DNA of 64,000 nt from Sipunculus nudus (lineage: Eukaryota; Annelida; Sipuncula; Golfingiida; Sipunculidae): NCBI GenBank assembly GCA_026874595.1, contig CM049314.1:4624229-4688228 (forward strand), written 5' to 3'. Shown here piece after piece: positions 50,046-62,156 of this stretch. Position 1 is the first letter of the stretch; each line of letters starts with the position of its first letter. The notes under the pieces were generated by a model, which ran no database searches, was not told the origin of the DNA, and was given only the letters and a program-made list of their open reading frames with translations. The position numbers and the translations under genes were made by a program.

Positions 50046-50414
50046 AATCAGCGGTTTTATATAAAAATTGTCATTAGTTTCTAAATATACAGTCATCAGT
50101 TACTGCATTATATGTGGCGTGCAGCCCTAATTGTAATAAACCTCTTTTATAGGCCCGAATCTGTACGCTTTTATGTGCACGGTCACAGGCTGTTGGTATA
50201 AAAAGCAACAGGTATTACAGATATATTACAGATATTACAGTTAGCAGATATTTATTTTTTTTTTTTACTTAGCAACGCATTGAAAAATTACTCGTATATT
50301 CTGGTATTACCTTGCAGAAATGAAGGCGCATTCGTGTGTGCCACAATAAAAAGTTACGAGACCGGAAAAACTCCGAGTCGGTTGAAAATTTAGGCTATTA
50401 TTGGATCAACCATC

Positions 50415-50494
50415 GTCAAGACTTGTTGGTCTAGTGGTAGCGTGTTATCAGCGGCGTCAACTTTTTTTCAAACACACACGCACACAAACGCACA

Positions 50495-50559
<65 letters not shown>

Positions 50560-50830
50560 TTTTTCATTGTCTATGTGAAACATTTAAAAATATTACAATT
50601 AAGTTTAAGATTTTACAAAATAAGGTACTCTGTTTCCAGTATATGTTAATTCTTAATCAGGATTAGAAATAAAATATTTCGTAATAAACTCAGAAATTAC
50701 ATAGATCATCCCCCTTGCAAAAAGTGGGGGATATATTTACCCTCAATCCACCTATATTGACGCCCCTGCGTGTTGTACTTCTACCGTACCACGTAGGTTC
50801 GACTGCCAAGTATTGCGATTTTTTAGCCCT
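50415..50830 (+). mobile_element. tRNA-like sequence split by a small inserted element
   Basis: Left part GTTGGTCTAGTGGTAGCG (A-box like, 50425) and right part GTAGGTTCGACTGCC (B-box like, 50803) are separated by 50453-50764. That insert has inverted ends GGCGTCAA/TTGACGCC and contains a (TA)n tract (50498-50554). Looks like a MITE or truncated repeat in a tRNA-derived SINE. Confidence 0.45.
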
Positions 50831-51646
50831 GTCTGGGCTTTAGTATTTACGTTTACTAACAAATTGCATTCCATATACCAATAGACTCAACTCAGTGCCA
50901 GCTCTTAATACTAAAGCTCTGTAAAGTCCGTATGGTAAATCCCTGATATTTGCAACAATTTTGTAATGACAGATCCAGTAAAACTTCCTCTGTCGAGTTG
51001 ACAGCAGCAGCTGGCAGCATTTGTGTGAACCCATGTACTGCCAAATTGCAACTCGCGAATTGTGATCGTTTCGGTCAGCCGGTACATTTTGACTGCGCTC
51101 GTCGCGTGTGCACATGAATATCTCACGCTGATTGGCTGAGCCAGAGATTGTAAGGCCTACATTATGAAGAGTGGTGGTCCGATAAACGATAAACTGAGGT
51201 TGAAGGTTATAGTGTTTTAAAGTCTCGCCGAACTCAAGCGACGGCCTAAAACTATTTAGACTGATTAAATTGGAATATAAGTAGCAAAATAGAAGCCCGG
51301 AATAGGCAATGACTGAATGACCATGTTGGTTTTGAAAAAGATTCTGGGAAAGACCACTGCTGACGTCACTGGAAAAGACCTTAGTTCAGGGAGGCGGTGA
51401 TGTGTGGCGCTGACCGTCCCATAATCACTGGGGTTTACCAGTCGATGCATAGTCGGCCAGAGAGCCCTACTTTAGTTATATAATTTGCCGCGAGATTGGA
51501 GTACCTGTCCTAAGCTTTGCGACACAGCAAAGTCTGATGACTCTGTTAGTGGGAGGAATTATGTTTGAACCATTTCATCGACTAGGCCAGTCGAGTTTTT
51601 TTTCCTCTTTATATCATTCCGCGGAGTAAATCTTTGTTGTTCTTAT
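50831..51646. other. No gene recognised
   Basis: Less AT-rich than the surroundings. Open frames at 50840-51115 and 51265-51450 (minus) overlap each other or lack family features. Confidence 0.35.
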
Positions 51647-52083
51647 GAATTTTTATTTTCATTTTGTTCTAATGTAAACTAATTGATCCCCGAACACTTG
51701 CACTCCCATGACCCATCCGATGTCCATTTCGTCGTCCTGCTTGACCCGTGGTGTCCAGGTCCACTGGCAGACCCTGGCTCCTCAAGAAAGTTTCTGACTG
51801 CTGTAGCCTATAGGCCTATTATGCTGAATATTATGTTGGACAGTGAATATGTTAAGTCATATGTAAAGTTCATATGATTTTTTATTCTAATTTTGTTCTT
51901 ATGTAAACTAATTGAACCCTGCACGCTACCACTTCCATGACCCATCAGATGTCCATTTCGTCGTCACGCTTGATCTGTGGTGCCCAGGTCCACCTGGCTC
52001 CTCAAGAAAGTTTCTGACTGCTGTAGCCTATAGGCCTATTATGCTGAATATTATGCTGGACAGTGAATATGAAAAGTCAATTA
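51647..52083 (+). repeat. Two-copy tandem duplication, about 220 bp
   Basis: 51647-51880 and 51881-52083 share CCATGACCCATC.GATGTCC and CTGTAGCCTATAGGCCTATT. Homology is high; the second unit is about 15 bp shorter in the middle. The two open frames (51683-51877, 51912-52160) arise from the repeat. Confidence 0.85.
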
Positions 52084-52559
52084 CTTTCCTAGTACCGTAC
52101 AACAGGGCCCGGGACTATAAAAACAACGAACAACAATTCGGCCCTTACGTTGTACGTTGATTTACTGACACCTTTCAGGGAAACAGCACGTATACACGTG
52201 GAGTGACGTCATTGTCCTCTATGACATCACGACTCGCACACCAAATATGGCCATATGGTCACCTGCTTCCTCCCAGTAAACAAAAAATGCAATAACCCCC
52301 CCCCCCCGCAAGATACTAAAGCTCATTTTAATCAACCGTTCCTTGTATCATTGCCGAGCTATCCTGAAAATTACATCAAACTCCGTAGAAGACTTTTTGT
52401 GTTGTCTTGCTTACAAATAAACAGATAAACAAATGAACAGAAAGAAGAACATACGCGCCAAAAACATAACAACCGCCGCTAGGTTTGGCGGAGGTTAACA
52501 TTTGATAAAATATACAAAACTGCATCAGGTTTCAAATTCTTTTTTTCTTCTCAATTGAC
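52084..52559. other. No gene; spacer before duplication unit B
   Basis: Contains a C run (about 52298-52308) and, near 52472-52500, CGCCGCTAGGTTTGGCGGAGG, which looks like a repeat end. Confidence 0.35.
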
Positions 52560-53138
52560 AATTATCGTTACAACTGTTAAAAACAAGAGGAATGAAGGTT
52601 GCCTTGGAAGAAAATGTTTGTATTAAACCTTGCAGGAAAAGTTAAGCGAAACTGCAATATTTCAAAGCTGATTAGGATAATCGATCGTGCCTGTTTAGCG
52701 TTTCGTGTATACACATACCTACACTATTATCGCCTACATAAATGGGAAATATCATCTTGGCAAATGACTTCAATTTATTACCTGAACAATATATGGTCCA
52801 TAAAAAGCCGGACTATGATACGGTCTTCTTTGTAACTAAGCCAAAGAACGGTGGTTAATACTGGGTCAAGTTCAGGGGCTCACCGGACCTGTCAATGCCC
52901 GATCTGTGACGGGCCCGACACTGCCAAGGCTCCGTGTTAATCAGACAAAGATCAGATATCAGTGCCATGTTTCTGGTTATTTATATCTACTCCCTTCAAC
53001 ATAACAAATCAAATGATATTAATAATAATATAAGATCCTATAAAAGATCTATTTTTTAATAATGGTTTTTAAAAATATATCAAAATGATCTTCGTAAGTT
53101 TATAATATTAATATGAAAATATTTCTATATATATAAAA

Positions 53139-53181
<43 letters not shown>

Positions 53182-53870
53182 AAACTGATTGATTGGGGTG
53201 TGTTAAGACAATATAAATGGAAAAAAAAACAAATAAAAGATCCACATCTTAAGTGACTAATTACGATCGATAACATCAGATCTATGTGTTCCAGATCTTG
53301 ACCTCGCCTGTGTACCGACCGCCACGGCTTATCTTCCGGTACCTTGTACATCGCGGCAGTATGTAGGACACAGTTGCACGCCTAACAAAATGTTGTCAAA
53401 ACAAACACAATTTACGGGCTACTCTTCAAGTACGAGTTTCCAAGGTAAGGATGGTCTGTGCCGCTTCCCCGTAGCTATTTCTTATCTCCAAGTCACTGAA
53501 TAATTTTAAATGGGTATTGTGTATATATCGTCGCTGAAGCATCGACTGACGTACCAAACACATGACTAATAGACTCCAGGCGGCATAGTGTACATTATTA
53601 TGCTTCCTTTTCAGTACATTCATACTGTATACAACATTTAATGCTGTCCTTCTCTTTTATCATTGCTCAACGTTGTGTCAGCTATTAATACAGAAAACCT
53701 AAATACATTCATCTTATTATAATATAGTGGATGACAGGCTCGGTGACGGGATTCCATGTGTCCTTTAAATTTAAGATCGAACACATTTGTTTTTACAATA
53801 TATTATATTGATGGTGTTTCATTTAATAATGAAGTATTCGGTTTTTTTTTCACAAGCCAGAACAAACATA

Positions 53871-53949
53871 ATGGCGACGTTCACAGCTACAACGTGGGAA
53901 CAAATCCGTGAATTCTTTGGATACGATGATTTTAAAATGAATGTTGTCA
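53871..53949 (+). CDS. Gene B exon 1
   Basis: 26 codons plus 1 nt; donor A|GTAAGT. Confidence 0.9.
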
Positions 53950-54821
53950 GTAAGTACACAGAGTTGCTATTCTTTATTATACAAGTGAGCAATCCGTATA
54001 CCATATAAAAATTAAACTAAGAATATAGGGGTATAACCCCCTCCCTATCTCTTTCTCTCTCTCTCTCTCCCTTTACGATCAAAACTGCTCTTGGTACCCC
54101 TTGGGTTATCACAGGCATAGAACATTGATTTCGTTAATAAATATACACAGGAATAAGAGCTTTTATAGAAAAAATCTTATAAGCGTCTGCATGGTATCAT
54201 ACTCTTGAACTATTTAACTTGAATAGTTTTTTTCTGGCAGTGAGTATGCTGACTAGCGTGGGTCCTTACTGGATCCTGAATGTGTTCCTCCTTTACTCGG
54301 ATCTGACGGGAAAACCACGTTTCATGACGAAGTATAAAGTACAAGACGCAAATACAGAACCCGTTAGTATTATCATCATATTCATTCACATGAATACAAA
54401 GTGAAGAAATATAGTTTTCATGCGTCTTTTCTCTAGAGCTTAATCAGCATAAATGAACCACTAAAAATGAATACAAGATTGAAACCGAATTTAAGGAGAC
54501 TCCCCATTTTGGAGATTCAGAAAATAGGTGCGGTAAATGTTTCTGACTTATGTTTTTATTAACTGTCTAACGAAATTAGACAGCAAATATATCATAACAT
54601 AACAAACAAAAACAGGAAATCCCGTAAAATCATATGCTTCCTGCGTACTAGTTTCTGACGGTTCACTTTCAAGTATTCGCTTACAGGTTGAGCCAGGTCG
54701 AGTGTGGAATGCACTCAAGGTTTCCGTGTTCAACCAAGTATTTCTGGGAATACCATCAACAATGTTCTTTTGTTGGTGGATGGAAAAGGTTTGTTAAATT
54801 GAAAATTCCATAGTTCTCTTC

Positions 54822-54883
<62 letters not shown>

Positions 54884-56910
54884 ATAATGATAATAATAAT
54901 AATAATAATAATAATAATTTACTAATGTTATAGCATTGTTAGTCTGTTGTCGAAATGTAGGTTAAGAGTAAGGGTGACGATCTTTTAAAAGACTAACTTA
55001 TTTATTATCACAAAAAGTATATATATATATATATATCATTATTATTTTAAATATATACACACAGTTTAGAACTTAAACAAACTTACTTGTGTTCGACAGC
55101 TCTATTTCGTAACCCTGACCCTCACTAATCAAGATCACTGAGGGGTTTGTCGGGACTCCTGAATGCGGATCCAGGGGATTTGTTACTTGCCAACAGGTGT
55201 TCGGTTCTGTGCAATAACTAGTTTTATTCTTTAGCATTCTTCCTGTCTTTTTCGTTACAATGGTTGACCATCTACTCAGTGACATATTTCACTGTATGAA
55301 TTTTTATGCCCCCGCCACAAAGTGGCCGGGGCATATAGTTTTACCCATGTCCGTCCTTCCGTCCTTCCGTCATTCCGAAATCAAACAGTTGTACGGACTT
55401 TTTTTCGCAATGCCTGCAGATATTGGCCTGATTTTTGGTGTGTGGGCAGATATAGACCAGTTACAGATCGAGTTTGCGTTTCGTCCCGGTTGACCTACTT
55501 TTGACCGTTTTACGGCTCCTAAACTTAGAAAATTTCATGAAAAATAGAAATATTCATGACAGATACACATGTACGGACTTTTTTTCGCAATGCCTGAAGA
55601 TATTTGCCTGATTTTTGGTGTGTGAGCAGATATAGACCAGTTACAGATCGAGTTCGCGTTTCATCCTTGTTGACCTACTTTTGACGGTTTTACGGCTCCT
55701 GAACATAGAAAATTTCATGAAAAATATGAAATTTCATGACAAATACACATGTACGGACTTTTTTTCGCAGTGCCTGCAGATATTGGCCTGATTTTTGGTG
55801 TGTGGACAGATATAGACTAGTTACAGATCGAGTTCGCGTTTCGTCCCGGTTGACTTACTTTTGACCGTTTTATGGCTCCTGAACATAGAAAATTTCATGA
55901 AAAATATGAAATTTCATGACAAATACACATGTACGGACTTTTTTTCGCAATGCCTGCAGTTATTGGCCTGATTTTTGGTGTGTCGGCAGATATTGACCAG
56001 TTACAGATGGAGTTCGCATTTCGTCCCGGTTGACCTACTTTTGACTGTTTTACGGCTCCTGAACATAGAAAATTTCATGTAAAATATATATTTCCATGAC
56101 AAATACACTTGTACAGACTTTTCTTTACAATACCTGCAGATATTGGCCTGATTTTTGATGTGTGGGCAGATAATGACCAGTTACAGATCAAGTTCACGTT
56201 TTGTCCCAGTTGACTTATTTTTGACCGTTTGACGGTGCTCTAACATAGAAAATTTCATAAAAAGGTGCACATGTATGGACTTTTTTTCGCAGTGCCTGCA
56301 GATACAGGCCTGATTTTTGGTGTGTAGGCAGATAATGACCAGTTACAGATCGAGTTCTTTTTTGTCTCAGTTGACCTACTTTTGACCATTTGACTGCTCC
56401 TGAACATAGAAAGTTTCATGAAAAATATAAATTTTCATAACAATTGCATATGTACTGACTTTTTTTCCTCAATGCCTGCAGATACCACCCTGATTTTTTT
56501 TTTGTGTGGGCAGATAATGACAGTTACAGATCGAGTTTGCGTTTCATCCCGGTTGACCTACTGTTGATTGTTTTACGGCTCCTAAACATAGAAAATTTCA
56601 TGAAAGACAGAAATTTTTATGGAAAATGCACATGTATGGACTTTTTTTCACAATGCCTGCATATACTGGCATGATTTTTGGTGTGTTGCTTGATAATGAC
56701 CCGTTACAGATCGAGTTTGCATTTAGCTCTTGTTGACCTACTTTTGACCATACGACACCTCCTGAACTTAAAAAATTTTCCAAATTTTACAAATGTTTCT
56801 AATTTGCCCAAGGCGGGGGCATTCATGTCGTTCCGACACATCTAGTTTTCTCTTGATCTTATTTCTTCTGCTTTCAGCATTTTTCAGAGAGCAGGCCTGG
56901 GCTAAGATAA

Positions 56911-56941
<31 letters not shown>

Positions 56942-59775
56942 TATAATAATTATATATATATATATACATAACTCTGAAGAAAAACAACACTGTTAATTCA
57001 CAACAGACTGTTTCACGGGATGCGACCCGATCATCAGGTGAATGTGGTTAGAATGAAGCTAACGTCGTGGTTTGAAAAGCCGAGACTTTACGAGATTACG
57101 AGATTATGCTTTGTGCGATTCGGGTGGGGGGGGGGGGCGTGTGAAAGACTGACACTGATCCTATTGTTCTCGGGTGCACAATAGGATTGGTCGGGGTACA
57201 CGTGCGATACTGGAACATAACAGGGCAGGGCAAAGAGGTTATATAATGTAGTAAATAGTAAATATAATACAAAGATATAACCAGGATGCTCAATCAGCAT
57301 ATTGAAATGATTTCTAATAGGGCCTTGGAAGCAGTGAAAATATCAGTAGTATACATATGATATGATAAAAATACACATATACTGTGAAAATATACAATAT
57401 ACAAGGCAAATATACAATATAAAAGGCAAATATACTATACCCATACCAAGTGGTGCAAGTCTCCTAGCTGAAGGTCGTAAAGCCCATTAGAACAGGATAA
57501 AGTAGAACTTTCCTGTCATCCAATGGACTCCCCGAGCCAGCAGTGAGAGAACAACTACCTGAACAAATGAGTCTGCCCAGCGGATCCTCGTTGGGGGGGG
57601 GGGGGGGGGGGGGGGGTTAAGGGGGCACGCTGAATATTAGTACGAATGCTAGGTTTTAAAATATTTCAGGGTGAATTTGTTTTGATGGCGGCACTTGGAG
57701 AGAATTTCAGCTCTTGAGTTCAACAATGATCCAGGGGGGCCGTAGCTATAAGTAGCTTTTCAGACAAGCAGAGATCACACTTCCTAGTCCCACAGAAGTA
57801 AGGTGCTGCCTTGGCAGATATTTCCCAGGAGAGCTTGTAATTGATATTGTTGTCTTTTAGTGACCAAATGTGTTTAGACAGTTCAGTGTTTTTAGCGTGG
57901 GATCTGTTCCGAAAGGATTGCTTGTGGTTATTATATCTTGTCTTGAAATCACCTTCAGTACACCCTATGTAGTGTTTCACGTCATTGTCTGTTCTAACTG
58001 TTGCTTTATAGACAATGCATTTCAGCTGACATTGACCATTCATAGGACATTCGTCTTTTTTACGGCAGTTACATTGTTTTTGGGGTGCATTCACAGCATT
58101 GTCAGAATTTAGAACCTTCATATTATGTTTGCTGATCAGGTTAGACATGTTGGGTAGACAGCTGTAGCTAATTTTCAAATTGTTCCTGTTGAATAACCTG
58201 TGGTACCTGTGATGTTGAGGGAAGTGTTTTTCAACTAGTTTCATGAATTTTCTGCCAATGTTGGTTTTTACATGACGGCTGTAGGGTGGATTAAACCATA
58301 TTATTTTCCTTTTCCTGTTTCTCTTGCTTTTCATAAAATATGTTGAACCAACAGTGAAAAGCAAGAGAAACAGGAAAAGGAAAATAATATGGTTTAATCC
58401 ACCCTACAGCCGTCATGTAAAAAACAACATTGGCAGAAAATTCATGAAACTAGTTGAAAAACACTTCCCTCAACATCACAGGTACCACAGGTTATTCAAC
58501 AGGAACAATTTGAAAATTAGCTACAGCTGTCTACCCAACATGTCTAACCTGATCAGCAAACATAATATGAACGTTCTAAATTCTGACAATGCTGTGAATG
58601 CACCCCAAAAACAATGTAACTGCCGTAAAAAAGACGAATGTCCTATGAATGGTCAATGTCAGCTGAAATGCATTGTCTATAAAGCAACAGTTAGAACAGA
58701 CAATGACGTGAAACACTACATAGGGTGTACTGAAGGTGATTTCAAGACAAGATATAATAACCACAAGCAATCCTTTCGGAACAGATCCCACGCTAAAAAC
58801 ACTGAACTGTCTAAACACATTTGGTCACTAAAAGACAACAATATCAATTACAAGCTCTCCTGGGAAATATCTGCCAAGGCAGCACCTTACTTCAGTGGGA
58901 CTAGGAAGTGTGATCTCTGCTTGTCTGAAAAGCTACTTATAGCTACGGCCCCCCCTGGATCATTGTTGAACTCAAGAGCTGAAATTCTCTCCAAGTGCCG
59001 CCATCAAAACAAATTCACCCTGAAATATTTTAAAACCTAGCATTCGTACTAATATTCAGCGTGCCCCCTTAACCCCCCCCCCCCCCAACGAGGATCCGCT
59101 GGGCAGACTCATTTGTTCAGGTAGTTGTTCTCTCACTGCTGGCTCGTGGAGTCCATTGGATGACAGGAAAGTTCTACTTTATCCTGGTCTAATGGGCTTT
59201 ACGACCTTCAGCTAGGAGACTTGCACCACTTGGTATGGGTATAGTATATTTGCCTTTTATATTGTATATTTGCCTTGTATATTGTGTATTTTCACAGTAT
59301 ATGTGTATTTTTATCATATCATATGTATACTACTGATATTTTCACTGCTTCCAAGGCCCTATTAGAAATCATTTCAATATGCTGATTGAGCATCCTGGTT
59401 ATATCTTTGTATTATATTTACTATTTACTACATTATATAACCTCTTTGCCCTGCCCTGTTATGTTCCAGTATCGCACGTGTACCCCGACCAATCCTATTG
59501 TGCACCCGAGAACAATAGGATCAGTGTCAGTCTTTCACACGCCCCCCCCCCCCCCCACCCGAATCGCACAAAGCATAATCTCATAATCTCGTAAAGTCTC
59601 GGCTTTTCAAACCACGACGTTAGCTTCATTCTAACCACATTCACCTGATGATCGGGTCGCATCCCGTGAAACAGTCTGTTGTGAATTAACAGTGTTGTTT
59701 TTCTTCAGAGTTATACCGCTCTGGCCTAGCTTGTAGGCCATAGAGCACTTTACATCGGAGGGTAACACTACCTTC

Positions 59776-59818
<43 letters not shown>

Positions 59819-62120
59819 GTATCGTACCAATTTCATAGGAACGTGTTAAATACACCAGTAACTTACGAAAAATAGTTTGAGTGATTTTCCTATAATATGT
59901 ATAAATGTCTTCTGAATAATGTAATGTTGTAATGTTAACATATTGCATCACTATATGCCAAAAAGATGTCAACCAGTGACCGTTTCTACATATAAAATCA
60001 TTTTACATCCTTGCTATTTCTGCAATATTACACGAAAGTATTTTAATAATCCAGGTTGGCTGCTCAGGAGCTACAGATGATTTACCCAGTCTGCTTGTGT
60101 TTCTGAGGGATTTCGCCACGTATGCTGTTGTACAGGAGATCGGCTTCTACTACTCTCATAGGCAAGTCCCTTGTCCACAGGACGTCTGTTTTTTTTTCAG
60201 TATTCACATATAGTTTCCAGTGCTTGCATATAAACGGAAGTCATAATTCACAAGGATACCATATACCTCATTATTCCTAAAAACGGTAAACTTATACGTG
60301 ATTATCATATGTTAATGATCGATGTCAAGGTCTCAGCTCCAGGTTTAACCTTTAAGCTTGAAATACCTTGCTTCAGTTTTTTTTTCTATGACTCTGGCTC
60401 ATGCCTCAAATACTCACCAAGATATTACCTTGCACCATTTTTATACAACGGAGAGGATAACACATGACTAAAGTAACTACTTTATTAACAAATATACAGC
60501 TTTTGAATGTCTGGGCTGAGTGGTAATCCTGTCTGGTAAATACAAAGGCTGCAAAATGGACCCACTGCAGATGTGTACATGCAGAATATTCACATTGTTC
60601 ACCACTGGATCATTGAAAATGGGCTCTAGTCAAGACAAAAAAGCACAAGGGCAAGGCCTTTTTAATGCCTTAGGGCCATCTTAAGAAAAGAAAATATATA
60701 CCAAATCTGCTTCACTCATTGGGTAGGAATGAAAACCACTGTATCTATTAAGCTTACTTATCATACTTATAACAACTTTGTATGATACAGATTATAATAA
60801 TTGAATTACAGGGATTAAAACATATATTATTATATATCACATACAAGGTACAAGAAGCAAGTTCTGCCAATACCAATTGAGAAAAAAATATATATATATG
60901 GCTCACCATGTCTGAAGTCTTTAGGAGTGCATCACAGAATCACGGTTATGACGTTTCCAACATCTGTCTGACTCTTTGAGAGAACAAATGTCAAAACCAT
61001 CATTGCAGCGTCCCAAAACAGTCTCGTTTACCATCAAAGGATCAGCCCGGGATGCTTGTACCGTCCCACAAAGTGAAGGTTACCATGTTCATGTTAAAAT
61101 AAGTACATAGTTGGCGATCATCTGCAAGAAGAATATCTGCTTGGCAAAAGCAATGCCTAGTTTAAGTATTTCAGATAACACATCACAGTTCAAGAGTAAG
61201 TGGCCAACTGACTAAAAATTTAGCTCTGCTTTGCCTTCACAATAATTTTCAAAAAGCGACAGAACTTGAAAGTAAAGGTATTGCGGCCGTTATATGGAGA
61301 AAACTAAGGAAAATCCCGGTCTATTGAGAGAGGTTCAGTGGACACCAGCGGTGGCAGCTGGCCATGCCTAAAATAGTAATTCTGGTGAAAAGAGCATTGT
61401 AAAGTTACTTAACATGACAAAAAATAGATTTACACTGGCAATGGTGCATTGTTGTTGTTATTGGGAAACTCTGTCAAATCCTTGCGTTTGATCAGGGGTG
61501 GTTTCTGGCCCTAGTAATTAGAGTAACAGAATAGGGACGGATTTAAGGGGACGTAGGGATATTAAACAGATACACAATGGTACCGATGCAATTCTGTGAT
61601 ATTCTATGGTGCACACTCTTCATAGATCGTTGGTACCATGGCATCCAAGCCCTGCAAAATTATCAGTCCCCTCCTAAGGAACAGTTTAATGCACCACCGT
61701 GCCTATATATGTGCCGAGCTCTCTGACAGGTCACGTAAAATATATTATCAGAAAGTTCCAGCTTCGTCTTTGAAATATGTTCACTTCTAACCTGCGTCTT
61801 GAATCTCTGCTCTGCTGAATTGTTTGTCTTCATCGTATTCCGAAGATTGGTATTTCAAAGCTACCCCTCTTCGAAAAAAACAATACGTTCTATCTCCAAG
61901 ACTGGTTAAGTTCTACGTTGCGACAGAACCTACTGTTCCAAAAACAATGTACTCCCATGATATAACGCTTCCGCCATGTACATATTGCTCGAATTACATG
62001 AGGGACTGTAATCACGCCTGTCAGTGTGGTTAGTTGGAATAAACACGGTCCTAGGGCTTGGTTATTGTCATATGAGTGGTAAATAAAATAAAACATGATG
62101 TTCTCCAAAAGATTATAAAG

Positions 62121-62156
<36 letters not shown>

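Larger units (their letters stand above)
56968..59714. mobile_element. Inverted dimer of a 5'-truncated Penelope-like element
   Basis: Near-perfect inverted repeat: left arm about 56968-58332 and right arm about 58356-59714, about 1.36 kb each, around a 23-nt spacer (58333-58355). The two elements face away from each other (head to head). Each carries the C-terminal part of the Penelope polyprotein with a GIY-YIG endonuclease and a 3' region with a hammerhead-like fold. Reverse transcriptase is missing from both. The right copy continues about 60 bp further (to about 59777). The dimer is bounded by (TA)n on both sides, suggesting insertion into a microsatellite. Confidence 0.88.

Noticed and set aside
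55392-56800. Evenly spaced repeats as a possible CRISPR-like array
   Set aside because: Units are about 180 bp with no distinct spacers, in a eukaryotic genome; they form a Helitron-like tandem core.
57870-58112. Open frames antisense to the Penelope endonuclease (also 58576-58818)
   Set aside because: Identical in both arms because they are shadows of the endonuclease frame.
61824-62033. Cys-rich 69-codon frame in gene B intron 4
   Set aside because: No family recognised and no partner exon; kept only as a note in the intron entry.
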